Shown here: in pieces, positions 8,801-19,018 of the stretch | How positions within the stretch are numbered: the first letter of the stretch is position 1 | Layout: each line of letters starts with the position of its first letter | Source: Rodentolepis nana | Taxonomy: Eukaryota > Platyhelminthes > Cestoda > Cyclophyllidea > Hymenolepididae | NCBI GenBank assembly: GCA_900617975.1 | Contig: UZAE01013239.1 | Location: 1 to 24,884 of the forward strand | Direction: 5' to 3' | Length of the DNA: 24,884 bases | The notes under the pieces: generated by a model | Told to the model about the DNA's origin: nothing | Database searches by the model: none | The model's input: only the letters and a program-made list of their open reading frames with translations | Position numbers and translations under genes: made by a program

Positions 8801-8889
8801 GACTTTGAATTCTATTCACTGTCAAAAAGAGAATCTAATGAAAGCAACTGGCTGTAAATATTAAATTTTATCTCCAACTACTAGAGAAA
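5872..8889. other. unassigned AT-rich sequence
   Basis: No gene is recognised. Short overlapping open frames at 7697-7943 and 8111-8447 occur in several frames of both strands and show no motif or coding bias I can see. There are T- and A-runs but no element-sized repeat. Confidence 0.55.
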
Positions 8890-8898
8890 GTAAAATTA

Positions 8899-9405
8899 GC
8901 CTCTATTTATTTATATCAAATGGCAGGCGCTTTGATTGTTATCATTAGCCCTTTAGCTGACTTCGGGCTTCACAGAGAGGAAGGAACATTAAAGTGAAAA
9001 AAAGTCGAGGAATGGGGGGGGTGAGGGGGACAGAAGAGTGTTACAAAGATGTAAAAGAGACAGTCAAAATTGTAGAAAATAGGTGAATTGAGTACTGTAG
9101 AAGTAGTTGAATATGAAATACGGTGGAGACATGGTTGTTTAAAGTCAAAAGTCAACTGCCGAATAATAGACTTTTTGACGTATGAGTATACGTTGCCCAG
9201 GGTGCACCACGGACTCTTTTGCCGTGTATACGTTGCCCAGGGTGCACCAGTTTGTTTGCCGTATGAGTATACGTTGCCCAGGGTGCACCACGTGATAGAC
9301 TTACTTGCCGTATGAGTACACGTTGCCCAGGGTGCACCACGTGGTGCCTTATGAGTATACGTTGCCCAGGGTGCACCACGTGGATGTAAGTCTATCACAC
9401 ACCCC
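8899..9405 (-). mobile_element. SINE-like element B with an expanded 5' ribozyme region (507 bp)
   Basis: The 3' end lies at 8899 (minus-strand tail GATATAAATAAAT, hairpin TGAT-AACA-ATCA). The body spans about 8940-9165 and the 5' part 9166-9405 is a five-unit tandem array. Direct repeats gtaaaatta at 8890-8898 and 9406-9414 flank it as a target-site duplication. The body carries an extra G-run relative to other copies. It has no ORF of its own; apparent frames through the array are simply translations of the repeated ribozyme segment. Confidence 0.88.
9166..9405 (-). ncRNA. Tandemly expanded HDV-like ribozyme (five P1'-P4 modules)
   Basis: The 5' strand is normal (P1 9399-9405, then ATAGACTT). 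The segment containing loop L3, P3', P1', the GGGCAA strand and P4 occurs five times. A 19-bp marker, cgttgcccagggtgcacca on +, lies at 9191-9209, 9231-9249, 9272-9290, 9321-9339 and 9360-9378 (periods 40, 41, 49, 39). P2' strands (atagactt on +) follow the second module (9295-9302) and the last one (9166-9173). Several modules could therefore compete for one P1 and P2. The P3 pair at the 5' end has a mismatch (ACA for ACC). Whether this copy still cleaves is open. Confidence 0.78.
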
Positions 9406-9794
9406 GTAAAATTAACATAAAATAAGGTATAAATAGAAAAATATATTAAGAATTTATCGCCATAAAATTTTATGTTATCCTATTAAAAAGATAGATAAAC
9501 TAGTCTATTAGTTCATACTAAACGTTATTTATTGTGTGTACATGAAAATGCTTCAAATGAACAACGAAGTATTTTTAACTAATCTTCAATATCCATTAAA
9601 ATTAATACATCCTGTAAATTCCATGCTTGAAAGACTGCAGTCATTATAGTTTTTTCCCATTCAAACTTCAACGAGTTGCAGGCCGATCGTATTTTCCGAA
9701 GATGAATATGAGCTATTTCCTCTGGGTCTCCAGAATAGCTTCTCTTTTATTAGGGCAAGTCATTAACATGAATAATGAGAGAGTTAATTGAATG

Positions 9795-9815
9795 GGGACA
9801 ATTAAAATTTGTCCC
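9795..9815. repeat. Perfect dyad GGGACAA-N7-TTGTCCC
   Basis: 7-bp inverted arms (9795-9801 and 9809-9815) are separated by TTAAAAT. This could be a binding site for a dimeric factor or a chance palindrome. Confidence 0.5.
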
Positions 9816-10399
9816 TTTTCAGGCTTCGTCCCTTGGACTTCTTGAAACTCTTGACACCGGGACTTCTAAGAATCAATGGCTATGTATTTCGTTAGGAACT
9901 AATTTTATTAATAATTATATCGTTATGGAGACCAGATCTAGGTGATTGGAATGGGTCAGGCCACTTACATAAATATTGCGGCAGAGATGGTTTTAATGTT
10001 CATTGAAGAAACGCAATTTTGGGAATGTTGAATGATGATATCAGCGCAGACGTGAAGTCGTCAAAACCATGTCGCACTAGTTGTTTTTAATAACTTGAAA
10101 GCATAGGAAATTTGATATGAAGAATAAGTGAATCACCTTAAATGATTCATAAATACCATCATTCTGTCTCGTTTCAAACCAGTAAAAATTCTGCAACATC
10201 TCTTTTCCCTTGAAAGAAAAGTGGGTGAAAGTGCCAACGGAATGTAATCATTCAACAGTAAAGTGAAATTGATATCCAATTTTACTTCCATCTAATGATA
10301 CCCGTCTATCAAATCTAATAAGTCCGTTTCTTTTTTTCATTTCAATGGTGTGCATGCTCCCCTAATACTCTCCTTCTCCTCCACCTTTTCCGCCTAACC

Positions 10400-10418
10400 C
10401 TCCTCCTCCTCCTCCTCT
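10400..10418. repeat. (CCT)n tract
   Basis: Trinucleotide pyrimidine repeat ending two bases before an AG. It would serve as a good polypyrimidine tract for a + strand 3' splice site. Confidence 0.8.
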
Positions 10419-10421
10419 CAG

Positions 10422-10458
10422 CATTAATGACCGGAGTTTTTCAGAATGCAGATTTATG
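10422..10458 (+). other. Candidate 37-nt micro-exon
   Basis: A long pyrimidine tract ending in CTCTCAG is followed by 37 nt and then GTGAGT, a strong 5' splice-site match. The 37 nt are open in two frames (one reads INDRSFSECRFM). The sequence after the donor continues AT-rich. A single micro-exon cannot be verified from sequence alone, and splice-like signals arise by chance in 25 kb. Confidence 0.22.
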
Positions 10459-10950
10459 GTGAGTTAATTAAATGCCTCTCAAAATATAATAATTATCATT
10501 ATTGTACGCTGGCGATAATTAATACAGCTCTGAAGACCCTGATTGGGGGCTGGGTTAGGGCGAGAGTGTCTAATTGCAATATTCCAAAAACCGCTTATTT
10601 AAATGTCTCGTGCCCAACTTGTTAAAAACTCAAAGGTAATTCAGTTTTGAAATGCTTAAATTTTAGTTAAATGAGCCAGCGATCTGCCCTATTGCTTCGC
10701 CTTTTCTCTGTTTAATTACCTTAAGAGAGGTCATGCTTATGAAAACCTTCTCACTTTGCAAATTAACGAGTTATTTCAGCTTTTGCTGCCTCCGTGTCAA
10801 ATATTTGGTTTTATTTAATGTTCATTCGCTTTGGAAGTGAGTTATTTTCATGTTTCAATACACGAAATCACTCTTCTTTCAATCACTTTAATTCCAAATG
10901 CATTCGCTTAGAACCCTTAGATCTATTAACCGATGCTAAATAAAGAGATT
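10459..10950. other. unassigned sequence
   Basis: No gene or repeat is recognised. It looks less repetitive than its surroundings and could be conserved non-coding DNA, but no comparison is possible here. Confidence 0.45.
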
Positions 10951-11022
10951 GGGGTGTGCGATCGACCTACCTCCACGTGGTGCACCCTGGGCAACGTATA
11001 CTCATACTGCAAAAAAGTCTAT
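10951..11022 (+). ncRNA. HDV-like ribozyme, element C
   Basis: P1 GGGGTGT (10951-10957) with GCACCCT is intact. P3 ACC/GGT closes loop TCCACGT, the GGGCAA strand follows, P4 keeps GTAT/ATAC with its outer C-G pair lost, and J4/2 carries the presumed catalytic C at 11010. P2 has two mismatches (ATCGACCT against AAGTCTAT, 11015-11022), so P2 is the weak point of this copy. Confidence 0.82.
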
Positions 11023-11283
11023 TGACTGGCAGTTGACTTCTGACTCCAAACCACCATCACCCCAGTGTATGTCATATTCGACTACTTTCACAGTACTCAC
11101 CTTACCTTTTTCGCTGCCTTGGTGTCTGTCTGACTCTTTCATATTTGTTTATCATTATTCGGTCCCTCCTCTCGACTTTTTGTCACTTTGATGTTCCTCC
11201 TCCTTTCTGCGAAGTCCGAACTTAGATAAAGGGCTAATGATGATTATCAAAACGCCCTACATTTGAAATAAAATAAAATAAAT
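10951..11283 (+). mobile_element. SINE-like element C, full 5' end (~333 bp)
   Basis: Begins GGGGTGTGCG with the ribozyme, followed by the pyrimidine-rich body (CAGTACTCACC, GTGTCTGTCTG and CTTTGATGTTCC blocks shared with other copies), then GGGCTAATGAT, the hairpin TGAT-GATT-ATCA, and an ATTTGAAATAAAATAAAATAA-type tail. A convincing target-site duplication is not visible because the left flank and the tail are both AAATAAA-like. An 80-codon open frame across its 5' half (10949-11191) is a chance reading of the ribozyme and body. Confidence 0.88.
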
Positions 11284-14234
11284 TTCATATAACTCTCTTG
11301 CAATCACACCCTTGATAATATTTTCTTTGGAATGTAACGAAAGATTGGATTTCTTTAAAGCTTCTTTCAACTCAAGCTCATTGTCTGAAAGGTACAAATT
11401 TTCTATGTGTCTACTAAATGAATAACTTTATGCCCGCCGTATTTTTACTTTAATACACACATTCGCAAGGTTTGCGCAATCAGTTAACAGAAAGTCGATC
11501 AAAGGCGAGAGAGTATTAAAGGTATTAAATCGTTCAACTTCATTTGGTCCTTTGGGTTTAGGCTACATATGAGCAGTTACGTCTCCTGTTCGTACCCAGG
11601 AGTACACCAAATGATTCTCTCCAATATTGGGTGGATTTTGATCACGAACGACCGATCTTACCACTTCGAGTAATAACTTCATATAACTTCTTGGAAATTT
11701 TTTTCATCCAGCTTTGTACTTTCTTTCCTCAATTTATTATATTAAAGTTAAAAGTCTATAACATTCAAATTAATCTTTTCAAGTTTATTAACGCGATTTT
11801 AAAAGAATGATATGCATAGCTAAAAACGCATTCTCCATTTTTTACAGAATGACTGGTTTGATCAGAAACCTGAATGAATCATATCGGCCACAACATTTTA
11901 CTCCTATAATATTCTAAAAAATTTTACTTAAAAATGCTTTTTTTCTCCCTCCCTTTCTATCAGTGCTGTCGAGAAAGAGGAGGTACAAGTACTGGAGGAA
12001 TGTGACAAAATTTTCCTGGGGATGACAATACGAACAAACAATGCATCTTAGTTTTGTCACTTTTTCTTAAAAATAGAGTTCCTTCTTTTTTGTAAGATCC
12101 AAGTAAAGTAATATATTCAGAATTGTTTAATCTTAGATTTAGAAATGCCAAGTGTTCTAATCCAGACTTTTATTCTCATATGAATTCTTGGCAATCAGTT
12201 TTTGCATTTCATTGTGCACAATAAAGTGCATAGTCGGATTAAATTGAAACTGATTAGGCAGTCGAGTTTCTTTTGGCCCCAGAGAAAACTTTTGATGCAT
12301 AAATAGCATTAATGATTAAGTCGGGTGACTTATAATGAGCAAGCTATGTTTATTTTAAATGTTAATTTCATTTTTTAAGTACGTAACAAGGACTGCTCTG
12401 CACATAATAGTATTACCAACTTCTTCTGACATCCAGATAATAAAAACGTATGATTTGTGACTCCATTTTGATCTATCAGTCCCTTATGGAAGACATAAGC
12501 AGTTAGATGGAACAACTAACTGCATGTCAAACGAAGTGGAGTACACTTGAGTTAATTTAAATTATGACAATAGTTTTCTCCTCGTTTGTACTTTCTGACT
12601 CAATTAAACGTATGATAGGCGCTCAATCCGCCCTCAGTTTACCTAGATTTCCAATTCACATTTAAACTGTCTCTGAAAGTAATTTTATTTCCGGAGATTC
12701 CAAAACTATCAAAAGTACTTTTATATTAATCAAAAGATTTCGAAAATCATTTTACGTTTTAATGAATTCCTTTATCGAAATTGGTTTCCAAGCTTCCTTC
12801 TCATGCATTTGTGTTTATTTTTCCCTGAAACGAGAGCAAACATGAAGTATAAATATACCGGGAATAAAAAGAAATACCGAATGAACATAAATACCTCTGG
12901 AAGCGCATATTTCAACAAGATGCCAAATCCTTCACACAAGAAGGAAGAAGTGAAGGTTGACTTTTTCCTTCTCTCGCTCTCTTTTCTACTTGGCGTTTGT
13001 GTGCACCTTGACCAAAGTTATGCACTTTTTTGCTTTCCCCCAGTCAGTCAGTTCTGTCTTCCTTAAGAAATAGAACTATTTCAAACAGCCGTTTGTCTCC
13101 TACCCCCTTGACATATTTGTACAGCAGGCCCTATGCGAACAAACGGAAGAAAAAGCCATTTACAGTGCGTATCTGTTATCCATCTACTCGAAGTAGGAAT
13201 TGTTCACTCTTCCACGTCGTACGGCCATGAATGAAAGTTACTTACTTCCCATATCTTTTGCATTTCAACGCATTATGAAATATACAAAAAAGAATAGAGA
13301 GTCCTAGTGCAAGTATCACTACATCACTTCTCGTTGTGTCAATTGCAAACCAGTCAGATTGGCCTACGGAATATCCTTGATGACGCCGAGAAATCTATCA
13401 AATTCATGTCTCACGTTTCTCACGTGGCCTGGCAGAGTTTTACAACCGACTTTAATAGAAGTTTCACTACTAATTCATTGACAAGCATTATTTTCATTTG
13501 AAGTTAGAGTGATCGTCCAAAAAGTAGTCGACATATGTGTTATAATATGCAGTGTCTGAGAGGATGGTATCTCCTATCTTTGTTGTAACTACAAAAAATA
13601 CTATGTTTTGCGATGAACCTTTGTTGCAACATTGTTAGTTTCTCAATTGTCACTGCTTCCAGAACTCAATAAAAAATACTTTGCGACCTCACAAGTGGGC
13701 TTTTCTCTGCGATTATCCGCACCAACAAACCTGCAGTTTCGATCATCTTCACAATTATACTAATTTAAAAAAATTGTTAAAAGTAATTTAATTTTCCTTG
13801 AAGGTAACTACTAATTTCACTCAAGAGCCATAAATAAAATAATTATTGAAAAATTAATTTTGAAACCGCTTTAAAAGGAAAGAAATTATTGATGAAAGAA
13901 AAAGTATTCATACCAACACTATGATTTTTCTTGAAATGTACTCAACTTAATCCTATCGTTACTTCGTAGTGTTTTCGACCAAATGAAAATTGTAGCGATA
14001 CTTATGAAAAGAGTGACGAATTGCTAACACCTTGTGGCTCTTGCTACGTTGGCTTCCAAACTAATGAATACGGTGACATAGACTGAGATGCCCCGAATAA
14101 AGGTCCCTATAACCTATATTTAAGCGGGTTTTATACGATATTCAAGTTCTATGCATTCCACATGATCAAGCTTTCCTTATTTACTTCAACTTTGCACACC
14201 ACTATTCATTTGTCTAATTTCGTGAATTCTACTA
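11284..14234. other. unassigned AT-rich sequence
   Basis: No gene is recognised. Open frames of 60-90 codons (for example 12803-13066 and 13307-13501, +) lack motifs. No copy of the LINE or SINE family is seen in this stretch. Confidence 0.5.
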
Positions 14235-14248
14235 CCCCCCCCCCCCCC
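14235..14248. repeat. Poly-C tract (14 C)
   Basis: Homopolymer run, prone to length variation. A long G-run lies about 270 bp downstream on the same strand. Confidence 0.9.
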
Positions 14249-14477
14249 ACTAAACCCATTTTCTTCACATGAAATAAGGCTTTATCTTTGCATCAATTAA
14301 AAATTCACTCAAGTAAGATGCCCATCTTAATTCTTTAATTGATGATGGTCAAAATTGAAATAAATTGTTTCCCTAAGAGGGACACCCCTTTTAAGAGGCA
14401 TAGTCTGTAATGGGGTCAAGAGAACGAAGTGTATAACTTAGAGGAAAATTTCCGTACACAAAGACTGATCTCCGCTT
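14249..14477. other. unassigned sequence between the C and G tracts
   Basis: No feature recognised. The translation of a minus-strand open frame here (14391-14639) is Pro/Ser-rich only because of the neighbouring G-run. Confidence 0.5.
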
Positions 14478-14519
14478 GGGGAGAAGGGAGGGGTGGGAGG
14501 GGGTGGGGGGGGGGGGGGG
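14478..14519. repeat. G-rich tract with G-quadruplex potential
   Basis: Purine tract with five or more runs of three or more G, ending in 15 consecutive G (14505-14519). This is suitable for a G-quadruplex on the + strand. Confidence 0.8.
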
Positions 14520-16022
14520 AGAGATCAGGCTGAGGAAGTGAGGTGAAATTAGGTCAAAGACTGAGGGGGAATCGCTTAAAGGTAGCAGCTGACCGAGTCC
14601 CTCCACCTTGGAAGCTCTATTCCTCTGAAGTGACCGCACCTACGTGGCATTTTCAAATGGGAAATTCCATTATTTCCTTCCCTCCCCTTCTTTTCCTTGC
14701 GTGTACAATTTGCACAAACATATACCCGCCTGCACAGTTCCATGACCTCCCCGATTCAAGCTGCCACATTTTTGTGAACATCAAACATGCAGTAAAAAAT
14801 CATGTTTTACTGTGTTTGAAACGTTACTTCCGTATTTTCTTCCACTTCTATTGAATTTAACACTAGCTAACCAATGCTGATAGTTTTTCGGTATTAAATC
14901 TAATTATTGAAATTACTTAATATCTATATTGTGATCCAACAGCAAGATATAATCAGGTTGACGGTCCACTTCAAATCACTCAATTGTTAAATCACTTTTA
15001 TTCTGCGTTGTTATATGTATGGAAAACACGGACAAGCTGTTGTATAAATTTTTGGAAATAACTTTGGAATGGGAAATATTAAATCTTCAGGAAGTAGAAT
15101 TTTCAATGATCAGAGACATTGTTTCCATTTTGTAAACGTTCGCATACTGTTGAAGATTGTATGCCTACTTTTGTCCCTAATGGCCTTGATTGTTTAGTTG
15201 GGTTTTTAAAGCAAGGCCAAATGTTTTCTAGGCGTCCAAATAGATTTCAGTCGGAAATTATTTCATCCAAACCTTATACTTAGTTGTTGATTCATCTGAA
15301 GGGTCATGGATACATGAACTATGAGGGCCTTTCATATTAACCCAAACGTGAGGTTTTATTTGTTGGAGCATGGTCGCATATCGTGCCGAAGTTATTTGAT
15401 TGTAGTAGTGTAAGAGCTATGTACTAAAATAGGGAAGGTTATCGTTAATTTGAAGGATTATTAATTTACTCATCTATTTAGATTCTAAAAAAAAAACAAA
15501 ATTCAAGCAACTGCCCCATCTCGGCAAAATATTAATACCTCGACTATCTTCTAAAATGTTAATGTTGGAAAGTGCCAATCTTTCAAGAATCAATTTGAAA
15601 AGCCTGCTTAACTATCTGACAACCCCTCTTCCTCCTCTTTCGAAATCCTGCTTCTTCCATTTGCCTTCACCTCGCACTTGTCTACTTGGTGCCTTGTCAC
15701 CATCTGTCAGCTGATAGCATATTTTTGTATCCAAACCCCGTACACTCACGCTCGAACTGGCATAATGGCCACACAGAGAAACTGTCAAAGAAATGTCACC
15801 AAATAGCTCTGCGCAAATCACACCACCACCCTCTTTTTTTCTGCTTTTACTTTCATTTCATGCTACCTTCCTTCTAATACAAAAATATTATGGATCTAGT
15901 TTCTAGGCTGGCGATTTTGAGTTGAAATGGCCCTTAAGTTTCAAATTGATTTTGTGAAATTAATGCATTGCGTCAAATGCTCTGTTACAGTGAAATGTTT
16001 TTCGAAGAGTAGGCAACTTCAG
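14520..16022. other. unassigned sequence
   Basis: No gene is recognised. A 103-codon open frame at 14543-14854 (+) shows no motif. It contains the hairpin at 14781-14819. Confidence 0.5.
14781..14819. repeat. Short imperfect hairpin
   Basis: Left arm 14781-14797 and right arm 14805-14819 pair over 15 bp with one 2-nt bulge and a 7-nt loop (AATCATG). Too short for a typical pre-miRNA; no homologue elsewhere in the window. Confidence 0.55.
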
Positions 16023-16036
16023 GCCATACTGATCAT

Positions 16037-16333
16037 TTATTTATTTCAACTGGCAGGCGTTTTGATAGTTATTATTAGCCCTTTAGCTAACTTCGGGCTT
16101 CACAGGGGGAAGGAACATCAAAGTAAACGAAAGTCGAGGGATGTGGAACAGAAGAGAGACAGACACAAAGGCGGAGAAAAGGTAGGATGATTACTGTGGA
16201 AGCGGTAGAATATGGCATCCAGTGGGGTTATGGTAGTTTGAAGTGAGAAGTCAACTGCCGATTTATAGATTTTGCCGCATGAGTATACGTTGCCCAGGGT
16301 GCACCACGTGGAGGTAAGTCTATCGCACACCCC
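16037..16333 (-). mobile_element. SINE-like element D, full length (297 bp)
   Basis: Has the family 3' end with an AAATAAATAAA-type tail at 16037, a body and a 5' ribozyme. Flanking repeats gccatactgatcat (16023-16036) and gccatactgaacat (16334-16347) agree at 13 of 14 positions. The hairpin at the 3' end has one mismatch (TAAT in place of TGAT). No ORF belongs to the element. Confidence 0.9.
16265..16333 (-). ncRNA. HDV-like ribozyme, element D (P2'/J4/2 eroded)
   Basis: P1 16327-16333 with GCACCCT, P3, loop TCCACGT, GGGCAA and P4 (CGTAT/ATGCG with a U.G wobble) are all intact. The 3' side is shortened: GGCAAAATCTAT replaces the usual GGCAAAAAAGTCTAT, leaving a mismatch in P2 and a shorter J4/2. 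The 5' base 16333 again coincides with the edge of the target-site duplication. Confidence 0.82.
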
Positions 16334-17771
16334 GCCATACTGAACATAAAATTTATTAAATTCAATGTGAACAGCACCCTATCGATTACCCCCCTCCCTC
16401 GTATCTATCATCTAACTTTATTTTATTTAAAGACATTTATTTTTAAACTATTATCTCACCCATAATTAAGTGCATTCGTACACAATGTGTCCTTAAACGA
16501 GGTATTACAGAGATCTAGAAAACATCTGGATCTATTTGACTGGTGAACGAAATATTATTACAACTCAAAAAATTATGTTCGCCTATACCACCCACCCTTT
16601 AAACAAGATTAGAATTCATTATTCAAAGTTGCCAAAGTTTCCATTCGAAAACGAACCTTTGAATTCTGATCCTCTCTCTCATTATATGGCGTAGCGGTGA
16701 ATTTACTGCAGACAACTATTTGTATGCTAGTCTGAGTAAACCAAAGCTAAAATCAAATCCACCGGCCTCAATCTTTCGTTAATTCATTTCCCAATTTTTT
16801 TGAAGGAACTGGCTGCTGGAAAACTAATCATGATCTCTAACTTTTTCTGAAGGTTATTTCCTTTCACTTAATGTTAATAACAATTGTTCACTCGAGGGTA
16901 GACAAATGCAACAAAAAAATCATTAGAGGAGGTTTTGGAAGTGAGAAGGCCACTAGAATTTGGTCTATTTGAAGTTAGAGGAGGGAGATCATTTATGATG
17001 CAAGGAAAACGTTTCAAATGGTCTTATGACACCTTCATTAGAGGTAAATCCGCGATGGATTTGGACACGAAAAGTCCTCAAGTAGATCCACACCTTGGAA
17101 AAGTTAGGCTTTGGTTCATGTCGGAGACTTAAATCAAATCAATGAATTTCTAAAGTTGACAAGGTGCCAAGTGAGTAAATTGAGTGAATGTATCTTTGCA
17201 ATTTTACCTTCTAACGATTGATGCATTAGCCACAACCTGCTTTCTGATTTGCAAATAGGACTTTGAAGGCTTTTAGAAAACATTGACCTTGTCAAGCGAA
17301 ACCGCGTTCATGCTTTTGTCAGTCCTCAAATAAATTTGCAAATCAAAGTTGGAAATGTTGAAATCCACGCTTGATGGAGCATTATTTATCGTGCACTCCT
17401 AGAAATGTTTTTAGTCATCACACATCTCTAAGGCGTGTGAACAAGTTTGCACAAAAATCTACAATGGTAGCAAATTAATTGTGTTACGGGTAAATATTTG
17501 ATTCTAAACTCAAATATGTTTGGCCAATGCGTCGAAATGAAGCATTCAAATTGTTACTTCTACTTTCGATTTGGTCAAATTTTTAACTATAAGACAAACT
17601 CAATTACTACACTGAAACCCTGATATTGAAAATGAACTATTTAAATATTTAATAACTTAAGCAAAATGTAGGTGAATTAAAAGATATGATTGCGAGTATT
17701 TAACTTCAATGAAAAATTTATATAGGTAATGGGTAAACTGAGGAATTTTCAGTCTTGTAAACAAGATTTCC

Positions 17772-17773
17772 AT

Positions 17774-17806
<33 letters not shown>

Positions 17807-17809
17807 TAT
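17772..17809. repeat. (AT)n microsatellite
   Basis: Near-perfect AT dinucleotide repeat with two AA interruptions, followed by unique sequence. Confidence 0.9.
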
Positions 17810-18757
17810 GATAATTTCTGAGCCTTCTTCCTCTTCTTGAGGTTGTTCAGAAAATAGGATTAGAGACTGGCTTTCAGGGTGAAATAGTTTGAAGTTTGGT
17901 GGCTGCGTTTTCCTAGTTATGCACCATGAACGAAGTAAGAGGCTGTTTTCGAAATTGACCTACTAAAAAGTCAAAATAGTAAGCTTAAGATTTTAACAGA
18001 ACAGAGCTAAGGAGATAACAACATTGCAAGCTTCTGTTTTTGCTAAGCTATTCTATTGACCACCTATTATTAAGGATGCCTTAGAGATTAATTATAAACT
18101 GGCAGAGTAAACAAAAAAGAGAAGGGATTTCTCGATAGCGGAGTTGTTTTCTGCAGTGATCCAAAAAACAGGCAAAATTCATTGGGATGCGTAATAAAAT
18201 ATTTACAGGAAAAAAACACAAAGTGTTGAAATGTCAGCGCTTTCAAAACGGTCAAATTGCATTATTATTTGAGCATATAACAAACGAAATTATTATGCTA
18301 TTTAATTACTGTCTAGGGAGTGTGCTTGCAAGGTTGGTTGAAGCCAAACTCTTCTTTCTCTCATTTCCGCACTCAGTGAGAGAGAAAAGCAAACATACTT
18401 TGCTAGCTAATCACGTGTTGACAATTTCTAATAAACACTCTTTAAAAACAACTATTCAATTCAATATCACTAGTGTTTAGATAATAGACTTTGCCTTTAA
18501 AATAAGCCAAGTATTTTAAAATTGACTATTTTAAGGCATTGTGTTTACCGATAGTTTTTTTCCTAAAGCGCATTAAACTTTCTTCGAGAATTTCATGGAA
18601 AATGTCAGATTCTTCGCAATGAACTATTTGGCTTTTGTTTTAATCAGCATTTTACTACAACGCAGGGGTAAGAGGTAAGCCATTTTCTCCCAATGTAGGC
18701 TGCAGAAGCTAGAATTGTGCACGAAAGAATTTAGGTTTTACATGTTGTGGGGAGGTT

Positions 18758-18774
18758 GGGGGGGGGGGGGGGGG
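18758..18774. repeat. Poly-G tract (17 G)
   Basis: A 17-base G run, preceded by GGGG and GG, giving G-quadruplex potential on the + strand. Confidence 0.88.
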
Positions 18775-18995
18775 TGACTTTCTGCATTGTAGTTTTGATG
18801 CCATTCTGTACCAATTTATCAGTCATCAATCATGTGGAAGAATCCTACCAAAAACCTCATTCATACCCTTTTGGGTCCCTAACCCACGGGTGGTCCTAGA
18901 AACGCGCATAAAAACACAAACAGATAATTTTCTGCGGTGAACGCGGTAGGCTAAATTCGCATTTTCGCTTGTCAGCTTGCTTGCTTTCCTGCCTC

Positions 18996-19018
18996 CTCGC
19001 TCTCTCTCGCTCTCTCGC
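18996..19018. repeat. CT-rich simple repeat
   Basis: CTCG/CTCT-type low-complexity pyrimidine block. Its minus-strand reading gives an Arg/Glu-rich peptide that should not be taken for a gene. Confidence 0.75.

Larger units (their letters stand above)
9415..10421. other. unassigned sequence with homeodomain-like AT motifs
   Basis: No gene is recognised. It holds the dyad at 9795-9815 and a CCT-repeat pyrimidine tract at about 10400-10418. Several TTAATTA-type motifs occur, which are common in AT-rich DNA and not diagnostic. Confidence 0.5.

Noticed and set aside
9152..9398. Open frames reading repeated APWATYTH or HPGQR(I/V)L peptides, also at 10949-11191
   Set aside because: These are translations of the ribozyme P1'-P4 segment in different frames and strands. 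The conserved unit is explained by RNA structure, and the frames end at element borders.
9166..9405. CRISPR-like array
   Set aside because: Repeats are parts of a retroelement ribozyme, spacers are not unique, and the genome is eukaryotic.
10937..10950. Target-site duplication for element C
   Set aside because: The only match is the AAATAAA motif, which is also the element tail, so it cannot be told from chance.
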